Below are positions 55,431-64,000 of a stretch of DNA of 64,000 bases, one piece after another (positions within the stretch are counted from its first letter, which is position 1; the number at the start of each line of letters is the position of its first letter). The stretch comes from Schistocephalus solidus (lineage: Eukaryota > Platyhelminthes > Cestoda > Diphyllobothriidea > Diphyllobothriidae): contig WEDG01001427.1 of assembly GCA_017591395.1 (NCBI GenBank), positions 56,278-120,277 of the forward strand, given 5' to 3'. The notes under the pieces are model-generated. The model had not been told where the DNA came from. It searched no databases and worked only from the letters and a program-made list of their open reading frames with translations. The position numbers and the translations under genes are program-made.

Positions 55431-55962
55431 TAGTTTTTTCAAAATCATTTTGTTTCCCAACTTTCGTTTCTTCTTTCCAGTTTTCGTCTCCGCCACCAAA
55501 TTATCCTTTTTTATAAATACTGATGAGCATAACCTGCAGCTCAGAAATACGCTCAGCTTAGTTTCACTCAATGCGAGATCAGTTGTAAATAAGATGGCTG
55601 AGCTTAGAACAGTAGCCTTTGAGCTTGATCCAGATGTGCTGTGCATCACTGAATCCTGGGCTCACTCTCTTATTTCTGAATCGACGATTGCTATAGATAA
55701 TTTCAATTTGTACCGCCAAGACCGCGCTGAAAAACGTGGCGGTGGTTTCATCCTTTATATAAAGTCATCCTTTGTACATTTTCCTTTTCAGCTGAGCATT
55801 TCGTTCTTTTCTGGAAATGTATGCTTTGCTTCAGTCATCCTCCCGCACAATAAAAAGCGTTTGATTGGCTATGTATATAATCCTTGTATTATTCTGGCAA
55901 TGAAAGCGAGCTCTGTGAATTATTTTAAAAAGTTGCAGACACTCAATTTGATGTCAAAATAA
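54952..55962 (+). pseudogene. ORF1 tail fused in frame to LINE endonuclease
   Basis: This 336-codon open frame runs from the ORF1 linker through VSNYVTSFFKIILFP into LVSLNARSVVNKMAELRTVA, DVLCITESWAHSL (catalytic Glu), NLYRQDRAEKRGGGFILYIK and RLIGYVYNP. Sister copy H (61.4-62.1 kb) has about 190 extra bases with stops between these parts. The fusion therefore looks like a deletion product of this copy, joining at CAAAATCATT|TTGTTTCCC. The frame is lost just before GEFNLPDIDW, where Glu replaces the Asp of the GDFN box. Confidence 0.75.
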
Positions 55963-57162
55963 TCGTAGGCGAATTCAATCTGCCAGACATTGACTGGCAG
56001 GCGAATTCCTCTCCGCCTAAACATCAGAAATTGGTCGATACTATTAATTTTTAAAACATGTCCCAACTGTTCAGATCGGTAACTAGAAATGACAACATTT
56101 TTGATTTAATTTTTACAAATGATGTCCACCCTCCCTTTATGAATTTTTATCATGATCTTTTCACAAGTGATCACGCAATAATTCACTGTTGTTTTCCAGT
56201 CCCCCTTCTTACGAAGCCTGAGGTTAAATGCAATAACCTCGACTTTGCTAACACAAACCATGAAATGATAAATAATTTCGTTAGCACTCTAGATTTGCAT
56301 ATCATATTCTCAATCAACGATCAGAACTTTTTCCGTGAGCTCTTGCAGAGCCTCACAGAAAAAATCCAGGCTTTTATCCCAATTAAGATTTTTAATTCAA
56401 ATGCAGCTTCTTCTTCTGTTCCGCATTTTCTGCAGAACAGACTTAAAAAATTACGAAAGCAACTTAAAGATTCGTCTAAAAGCTCTTTGTTAGTTCATTA
56501 AAGGATTGCACAAATATTTGCATTAGCCTCGAAAATTAGGCTCGCGAGAGATAAGCGTAGGGAGTCTCGGGCACTAAGTGATGGTAATTCATCCAAATCT
56601 GTTGCTCATACCTTCCATGTTCGGTCATCGGCTAAGCGTCTGAATGTAACTCCGCATTTATTCGACTGTAACAAAACATTTGTTACAGATGATTTGGGAA
56701 AAGCAGAGTTGGTAAATTCGTTTATTGCCAACCACTATACCACTGAAACAAGCCCCACTCCCACAATTCCTCTGCTTTCAAATTCGCTTCTAACAACCAT
56801 TAATTTCTCGCCTTCATGTATTCAAAAGAAAATAGCTCACCTAAAAAATTCACATTCGGTTGGAACTGATAACATTCCAAACTCACTTATTAAACAGTTA
56901 ATGGTTTTTCCACCTTTACTAAGCAAGTTATTCTCAGTATTTCTCGAAAATGGTTTCTTCCCCGATTATTGGAAAACTTCTATTATAATACCAGTTTTTT
57001 AAATCTGGTTCCCGCTCGGACATTCATAACTATCGCGGTGTTCATAAAACGCCCTCTCTTGCTAAACTCTTCGAAAACTAATTGCAAAACAAATCACGGA
57101 TTTTTGCATAAGCAATCAAATTATCATGTTTTCCCAACACGGCTTCTTACCGTACTGCTCTT

Positions 57163-57705
57163 GTGAAACCTGCCACATGTTTTTTTCTAAATCTACTAAC
57201 CTCTCTTCGTAATGATCATCTATCTGTAGTAGTTATCTATTTTTATCTTTGTAAGGCATTCGATAAAGTGTCTCATAAACGACTTCTAGCTAAACTAGAA
57301 ACTATAGGATTTCGTAGTCCCCTTACGGACTTTATTAGATCATACCTAAATGATCGACAACAAAAAGTTTTAGTAGGGTCCTCATACTCAAGTGCTACCC
57401 CGATTGTTAGTTGTGTCCTTCAAGGTACCGTATTAGGTCCTTTGTTGTTCTTACTGTATATAAATGATATTTCATCGATAGTTAAACATTCTCAATCTTT
57501 TATTTATGCTGATGACCTCAAATGCGTGTATTCCTTCTCTAACTCAACGAGCGAACGGTGCCTAGAACAAATTTATTCAGACTTAGACGCTCTTTCGGCC
57601 TGGATCTCCACATGGCCAATGGAGTTCTCACCTACTAAGTGTCGCTACATGGGTTTTGGGCCTGTAAGAGGTTGCGACCTCTTATTCTTGAAGGTTGCCC
57701 TATGA
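57163..57705 (+). pseudogene. Family-2 RT palm with mutated motif A
   Basis: Words in order are motif A VVIYFYLCKAFDKVSHKRLL, FIRSYLNDRQQKVLVGSSYS, motif B VSCVLQGTVLGPLLFLLYIN and motif C FIYADDLKCVYSF, then WISTWPMEFSPTKCRYMGFG. Motif A has Tyr where the sister copy at 63.56 kb has the catalytic Asp (FDLSKAYDKV), and motif B has VSC for VSG. The enzyme would be inactive. Confidence 0.88.
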
Positions 57706-58984
57706 TTGAATGTTCCTTCGTCAAGGACTTGGGCTTAAGCTACACCAATAAATAAGATCTTTCGCCTCATGACGATAGAATTACGGCCAAAGCTGCTCAG
57801 ATTTGCGGCTTTATTTCTTATAATTTATACCTTCCTGAAATTAAATTAAGACTTTATCGTATGTTTGTACTTCCCATACTTGAATTTTGCTGTCCTTTCT
57901 TCGGTTTTATGAACGAATCTAGCCGTTCAAAAATTTAAAATGTCCAAAGACATTTCTCGAAAAAACTCATATTTCCGACTCTTTTAACTACTTCCTACTC
58001 AACAAGATGCCAGCTTATGAAGCTAAAATTTCTTTGGGTCAGGAGACTTGAAGCAGGCTTTTGTCTCCTTTTCCGACTAAATAATAGTTCAACTATCCCC
58101 AAGCTTTCTGTCATTACCCCTGTTAGTCTTCCTTATTACGTAAGAAATTCTGCACTAATTATACCTCCCCCTGCATCCTCTACGTGTAAACGCTCTCTCT
58201 TCTTTGCTTCTAGGTATAGATTTCTTTGGAATAACTTGCAAATTAAAATTAGGTCATTAACTAGTCTATCTGCATTCAAGCGAAGACTGCACATTTATCT
58301 TAGCACTAATTCTATTAACCTTTTACTTTCCTCATCTTTTCCCAGTAGCTTTCCCCATGATTTGGAGAAAGGACCATCGGGAATTTAAGTGACCTTCTTG
58401 AAACTATATTTTCGCTACCTCGAGTCGCCCATGAACTATGATGTCTCCTTATATCACCAGTCATCCAAACGATGACGTCAGTGGTCCACAGTCTAAAATA
58501 CTACCGTTTCTTTGGATACTAACCATCATCAGAATTCAATTCTCGATCCTATGATGCTGAGGAATTAAGTTCATTGACGCATTTTCGTGAGATTTTGTTT
58601 CATACGCCTAAGTGATCAAGAGCGAATCACCTTGACGTTTCATTATCTCATTCTGAAATGCTACTACCGTATTACCCTACTCTACTACATGACCATTTTT
58701 TCTAAGCAGTTTTTTCTCCAACCTTCTTTTCAAAAATGAAGGCTTATTGAACTCTGCCTCCATTTTTATGGTAGGAGTTTTTTTTCACTGCCTATTTTTT
58801 CTAGCTCACCATTAATTTAAAACATCGCTAACTGTTGACATAGCAGGACAATTTATGTATTTGTACATTTTATCTGCACACATTGTCATAACTTTATTTC
58901 GTTACTAATGTTTGCTAAGACAGTGCCTTGCCGGTGCTAACCAAATATAAATTCTAAATAAATTTTAAATACTCGAGGAAATCT

Positions 58985-60100
58985 AATGTTCTTCACTTGC
59001 GGGAAAATTTCATCGGCAAGCATTGGCTGCAAGTAACTTCCGCATTACACCCAAGCACACCCGGTGCATGTAGTCCATTGGGAAAGTACTTACCATGTCG
59101 ATCGGTAACTCTTCGAAAGGCGATATGCCTCTTTGGGGGAGTCCCTGCTTTCGTGATCGAAAAGAACGGTCGTCGCGAAGACGCCCGCTATGCACGGGGA
59201 ACGTCATGCGGTTACCCTATAGAAATTCCAACATGACAGCACCTAGAGTGTTTTACATTGTCTTCACCAAATTACTTACCTGTCGCATCCATAGTGTCCA
59301 TTGTGGGCTTTCAGCTACTGGACAAATGAGCGAGCCGGTGAGTCGCATATCACATTGGAATATTTAACTTTCATTATTTCCCTAGTTTGAAGAACCAGTA
59401 GGCCAACTCCCAAACTTTCTTTCAATTCATCAATGCAATCCCTCAGAAAATCATCCAGTGGCTCTGGCTTGCCAAATCCAGAGAACACACATACTACGAA
59501 CGGCCGTCTAACTACCGGGTAGTTTACCCGAGCAAGAATAGGTTACAGGCATTTTCCCGATCCTTTAAACAACTTCATCCCATCGATTTGCAACTGGATG
59601 CCCATTTCAGGAATTTTAGTTTCTCGCCGGTGGTTTAAATCATCCAGTCAACCACGCCCAAGGCCCATATGGACATAGCTCCCGTTCTTCAGGACCTTGT
59701 TAATGCATGTACGTGGAGTACGCAATAACGTTCTTGGGTCCTTCGGAACCTCTGGGTAGTCAGAACGGAGCATCTCCAACAAAGCTTTCACGGTTGCTAG
59801 CGGCATGTTCGTCTTCTGGCAGACGTCCTGCAGATCAGCTCAAAACATCTGCCTTGTAATTTGCTTGATTTTTCCGTGACCTGTATTGATTCTGGATTCC
59901 AACTCAGAATAACATTGTCTGAAAACCTACCATTAGAAACATCGAGAAAGATTTCGGGCATTTGAGGCTCCGGTGAGGGGTATGACGCCCTCGACTAAGA
60001 TGGCGAAGGACCATCTGCAACTTCGGTAGCAGCATAATACGCCTGCATAGCACGCAATACCCGCTTATACACGGTGCACCTCTTTATTCCGTAATATTAA
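58985..60100 (-). pseudogene. DNA-transposon transposase remnant (CACTA/EnSpm-like, tentative)
   Basis: From about 60,100 down: LPRTLLRTPRTC-type words (LRSDYPEVPKDPRTLLRTPR), LKNGSYVHMGLGRG, IPEMGIQLQIDGMKLFKGSG (a likely first catalytic Asp in QIDG), RRPFVVCVFSGFGKPEPLDD, FLRDCIDELKESLG, then VICDSPARSF, KAHNGHYGCD, NRMTFPVHSGRLRDDRSFRS and FEELPIDMVSTFPMDYMHRV followed by CLGVMRKLL. These blocks occur, in this order, in a transposase-like protein repeated in many invertebrate genomes. The superfamily is my best guess. Frames change several times. The C-terminus is cut off by the LINE that ends at 58,972. Confidence 0.6.
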
Positions 60101-60619
60101 CGCTTAATGGTTACTTTGCATGGACAACAGAACACAATATATAAATGATATGAGGGCATATTAAACATTCAGTAAGCTACCAAATTAACCGTTAATATTT
60201 TACATTTAATTAGAGCATACGTAACGTAACATGAAATTTAAAAAGCAAAATGTAGCATCTCCAGACCTCTGGATTACCTACCTGAGTATCAGTCGCTTTG
60301 AGAACAATAGGTCAGTCCTATAAGTAACACGGCAGGCCAGCACGCGCTTAGTAGACAAATGGCGTCTAAATGGCTGACTTAACAAACCATCAAAATCAGT
60401 TCATCGAAGTACCCTAAAATTTGGCTTAAACAGTATTTTATCTTATAAATATTGCGTATTTGGGTTTAAATTCAAACAAAAACACCTTTTCCAGTCTTTA
60501 AAAGAAGCCTGACCATGCTTTAAATATGGCCTGAAAGTCCATGGGGATTGGCCCCTTCTGGACCCGTCTGCCCCCCTCTCCGTCCCCTCTACTGGCGGCG
60601 CCATGTGCTGGTAGTGATA
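60101..60619. other. No recognisable feature; C/T-rich patch near the right end
   Basis: An AT-rich stretch is followed by a pyrimidine-rich patch at about 60,548-60,595. It may contain the eroded 5' part of the adjacent transposon or the 5' UTR of the next LINE. Confidence 0.35.
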
Positions 60620-63600
60620 TTATCGCTTTTAAAAATACTGATATTTTAAACTCAATATGAAACCTCAGTCACAGCTTAGATGCAAAATTTCCACAAGAGA
60701 AACCCACCATAAATATGAAGAAACTAGACCTTGAACCCTTGGAAAAATGTAATATTTTGATGTCTCTAAATGGTTCTCTGTTCACAATCCTCGGTAACAT
60801 TTTTGACGGTAAGTGTCTTAACTCACTTATTGACAATGCGAGAAACTTGAGCCGTTTATAAATACGGTTAGTACTGAGTCATATGACGGACATAAGAGAA
60901 GTTTCAATTTTCTTGTAGAAAACACCCCAGAGTGTAAAATTCCCCTGGACGTCGCATTTGATTTCCTTTACTCATATGGCTTTAACTTTAAAGTCGCACA
61001 AGCTAAAATATTGTCTTCTCATATCACAAACCCACCAATTCTGGTCAACCTTTTTTCAGCGATTGAAGTAGACATTATTTTCTCTATGCATCAGCATTCA
61101 GCTCAATAATTGAAGAAAAACAAGCTGTTTATCTGAAGAGATAAAACCCCAATGGAAGGTCGGGTTTCACACTTATTAGCAAACGAGAAGCCTAGGTCTA
61201 AATCGACAATACCAAAAAGTTATCTCAGAGGTTGGCCCTCTAGCTAATGCAAGCCCACAGCCCTCCAGATCAAAAGGAATTTCGATTCCACTTGAATCAT
61301 CACCCATTTACCTTATTCCTGGTTCGAGTGAAATAGTGACAACGTCACTTCGTTTCATCCCAAGTAAACCAGGCCTGCTATATCTGTCAAATCAGGTAAA
61401 CCTAAGATAACCGCCAGTCAATCTGAGTCAGTTGCTAAGCAAGGCGTTAAAATCAGTAATGCCATTACCGATGGGAAACTTGCTAACACCTCAGCATCTA
61501 CAACAGATGCGAACGCTCACCAAAAAATGTGTCAAAAATCCTCAAATAATTAAGCTTTCTAATTATGTTAACCGTTTTTCAAAATCATTTATTCCTTTTT
61601 CAAATGCACGTTTTTCACCAATTTATGCTAAATTTCCTCAAAATCTCCTTTATATGCTAACCCTAGCTTTCTCCCGCCACAAAATAGCCTTCCCTTCTAT
61701 GGTTTTCATCAAAATATGCCGTTGTAAAATAAAATCAGTTCTTTTAAAAGTAACATTTTGACAAATTTGAGACAAGAAAATTTTTGTTTCCCACCTTTTG
61801 TTTCTTCTCTCCAGTTTTCTTCTCTGCCACCAAATCTTCCTATTTTATAAATACTGATGAGCGTTACCTGCAGCTCGGGAATACGTTCAGTTTAGTTTCA
61901 CTCAATGCGAGAGCAGTTGTTAATAAGATGACAGAGCTTACGATAATAGCTTTTGAACTTGATCCAAATGTTCTGTGCATCACTGAATCCTGGGCTTACT
62001 CTCTTATTTCCGACTCGACGCTTGCTACAGATAATTTCAATTTTTACCAACCAAAGCGCGCTGAAAAAGTTGACTGTGGTTGCCTTCTTTATGTTAAGTG
62101 AACCTTTATACATTTCCCCTTTCAGCTGAGCATTTTATACTTTTCTGAAATGTATGCTATTGTTTCAGTCATCCTTCCACACAAAAAGCGGTATTTGACT
62201 GTATCTATAATCCTGCGTGTTATTATGGCTATGAAAACGAGATCTGTGATCTATTTTAAAATTTGCAGAGACTCAATTTGATCTCATAGTAATCGTAGGA
62301 GATTTTAATCTACCAGACCTTGACTAGCAGGCAAATTCCTCTCCGCCAAAACTTCAGAAATTGGTCGATACTATTAACTTTGCAAATATGTCCCAACTGG
62401 TTAGTTCAGTGAGTAGAAATGACACCATTTTAGATTTCATTTGTACACATGATATCCACCCTCTCTTTATGAATTTCCATCGTGATCTATTTACAAGTAA
62501 TCACGCACTACTTCGCTTTTTTTCCAGTCTCCCTTTCTACAAAGCTTGAGATAAAATGCAAAAACCTCGACTTTGCTAACTCAAACCATGAATTAATAAA
62601 TAATTTCGTAAGCACTCTAGATTGGTGTAGCATATTTTCAATAAACGATCCAAACTTTTTCCATGAGCTTTTGCAGATCCTTTCAGAAAAACTCCAGGCT
62701 TTTATCCCGCTTAATTCAAATACAGCTTCTTCTAATGCTCCACATTTTCTCCAAAACAGACTTCAAAATTTACGAAAGAAACTTAACGATCCGTCTTAAA
62801 GCCTTTTTTAGTTCACTAAAGGATAGCACAAATATTTGAATCAGCCTTGAAAATTAGGCTCGCGCAAGATAGGCATAGGAAGTCTGGGGTACTAAGTGAT
62901 GTCAATTTATCAAAATGTGTTGCTCAAGTCTTCCATGTTTTGTCATTGGCTAAGCGTCTAAATGTATCTTCACCTTTACTTGATTGATACCAAAATTTAG
63001 TAACTGATTATTTGGGCAAATCAGAGTTGGTAAATCCATTTTTTGCCAAACACTTTACCATTGAAACTAGCCTCACTCCCGCAATTCCTCTGCTTTCAAA
63101 TTCAAATTCACAGCTAACAACCATTAATTTCTCACCATCAAGTATTGAAAAAGAAATAGCTTGCCTAAAAAATTCACATTCGGTTGGAACTGATAACATT
63201 CCAAACTTACTTTATTAAACAGTTCAGGGATTTTCCAACTTAACTAAGCAAATTATTCTCAGTATTTCTCGAATGCGTTTTCTTTCCCGATAATTAGAAA
63301 ACTGCTATTATAATGCAATTTTTTAAATATGGTTCCCGCTCTGACATTCATAACTATCGTGGTGTTCATAAATTCCCTTCATAAATTCCCACTTCAAAAA
63401 AACTAATTTCAAAACAAATCACGGTTTTTGCATAAGTAATCAAATTATCAACTCCTCCCAACATGGATTTTTACCGGACCGCTCTTGTGAAACATGGCAC
63501 ATGTCTTTTCTAAATCTACTAAGTTATCTTCGTAATAATAATCTATATGTAGTAGTTATCTATTTTGATCTTAGTAAGGCATATGATAAAGTGACTCATA

Positions 63601-64000
63601 GACTACTTATAGCTAAACTAGAGGCTATAGGATTTCGTAGTGCCCTTACTGACTTTATTAGATCATAACTATCTAATCAAAAACATAAAGTTTTCGTGGG
63701 GTTCTCATACTCAAGTGCTACCCCAATTGTGAGTGGTGTCCTTCAAGGTACCGTGTTTGGTCCTTTGTTGTTCTTACCTTACATAATTGATATTTCATCG
63801 ATAGTTAAACAAGCTCAAGCTTATATTTAGGCTGATGACCTCAAATGCGTGTATTCCTTCTCTAAGTCTATGGCCGAACGATGACTAAAACAAATTACTC
63901 CGAACTAAGACGCTCTTTTGGCGTAGTGATCCGCATGGCTAATGGAGTCCACTGTCCAGATATCGTTATAGTAACTGAAACATGGGCAACACCTTCCGTA
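60620..64000 (+). mobile_element. Family-2 CR1-like LINE, continues past the window end
   Basis: ORF1 pieces lie from about 60,655 (KKLDLEPLEKC, RSFNFLVENTPECKIPLDVA, a Ser/Pro-rich tail). A spacer with stops follows (61,590-61,783), then the endonuclease (LVSLNARAVVNKMTELTIIA, NVLCITESWAYSL, VGDFNLPDLD with a stop, LDFICTHD, FTSNHALLRF with the SDH box changed to SNH). The RT comes next: ELVNPFFAKHFTIETSLTPA, HSVGTDNIPN, motif A IYFDLSKAYDKV, motif B VSGVLQGTVFGPLLFL, motif C YI*ADD. It is more eroded than its sister at 54.4 kb but keeps some ancestral residues lost there. The 3' end lies outside the window. Confidence 0.85.
63380..64000 (+). pseudogene. Family-2 RT palm, nonsense in the catalytic YADD
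   Basis: Motif A keeps its Asp (YFDLSKAYDKVTHRLL). A stop follows at FIRS*LSNQ. Motif B is PIVSGVLQGTVFGPLLFL. In motif C the Tyr codon of YADD has become TAG (TATATTTAGGCTGATGACC), truncating the protein at its active site. Several other frame changes occur. The sequence runs off the window. Confidence 0.85.

Larger units (their letters stand above)
54420..58972 (+). mobile_element. Family-2 CR1-like LINE, near full length, decayed
   Basis: The order is ORF1 (from ATG 54,488), ORF1 tail fused in frame to the endonuclease (54,952-55,962), endonuclease second half (VGEFNLPDIDWQ, then 56,058-56,501 with DLIFTND and FTSDHAIIH), RT N-terminus (56,694-57,002), RT palm (57,163-57,705), C-terminal region to 58,388 and a 3' UTR ending TGCCTTGCCGGTGCTAACCA AATATAAATTC. 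Stops and single-base indels interrupt ORF2. The 3' end at about 58,972 lies in the transposase remnant that follows, so this LINE inserted into that older DNA transposon. Confidence 0.88.

Noticed and set aside
1..64000. CRISPR arrays, bacterial operons, rRNA genes, viral genomes
   Set aside because: None seen. All RT-bearing sequences are non-LTR retrotransposons or Penelope-like elements of the host genome.

Overview
This is eukaryotic nuclear DNA, almost certainly from a parasitic flatworm. The mix of CR1-like, RTE-like and Penelope-like retroelements, plus a tRNA-headed SINE whose consensus carries a hammerhead-like motif, recalls the schistosome Sm-alpha repeats. A tapeworm, perhaps a diphyllobothriid, is my inference and not proven. 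Genes are sparse, introns are long and repeat-filled, and most open frames are decayed transposon ORFs.

Host genes. The one gene I recognise confidently is a phospholipid scramblase on the minus strand (29,696 down to 21,825). Its six exons have consistent splice sites and phases and join into one 237-codon frame including the stop; the 5' exon(s) are not found. Weak candidate exons of unrecognised genes lie at 17,209-17,381 (+) and 32,896-33,149 (-), with a third possible stretch at about 33,207-33,380 (-).

Layout. 1-8.5 kb is AT-rich and featureless apart from one copy of a ~360-bp repeat (6.43-6.79 kb). 8.58-9.35 kb is a GAA microsatellite beside a Penelope-like GIY-YIG remnant. 10.6-10.9 kb is a cluster of heat-shock elements, a 20-bp palindrome and a TATA box. 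11.28-13.1 kb is a CR1-like element (-). 14.0-16.4 kb is a SINE cluster with a head-to-tail array. 18.1-18.45 kb is a long hairpin beside a tRNA-like sequence. 21.8-29.7 kb is the scramblase gene, whose first visible intron holds an RTE element split into two opposed halves. 30.5-37 kb holds inverted and single SINE copies and a CR1-like 5' half (-). 38.3-43.3 kb is two CR1-like elements end to end, the second carrying a 363-bp insertion with a 9-bp target duplication. 43.4-47.1 kb holds an ORF1 scrap, an inverted-repeat element and AT-rich DNA. 47.13-51.4 kb is a near full-length second-family LINE (-). 52.0-54.34 kb is the best preserved CR1-like RT (+). 54.43-58.97 and 60.62-64.0 kb are two second-family LINEs (+) on either side of a DNA-transposon transposase remnant (-).

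Two LINE families dominate. Family 1 has RTs with FADD catalytic motifs and 3' ends reading AAAAGCC...CCTCAA followed by short tandem tails. Family 2 has RTs with YADD motifs and an ORF1 marked by the words FLLKNVP and AKRLSSRSKNPP. No element copy looks intact. The most interesting signals are the SINE hammerhead motif, its tandem array, and the repeated 5'-inversion (twin-priming) architecture seen in RTE, SINE and Penelope-like insertions.
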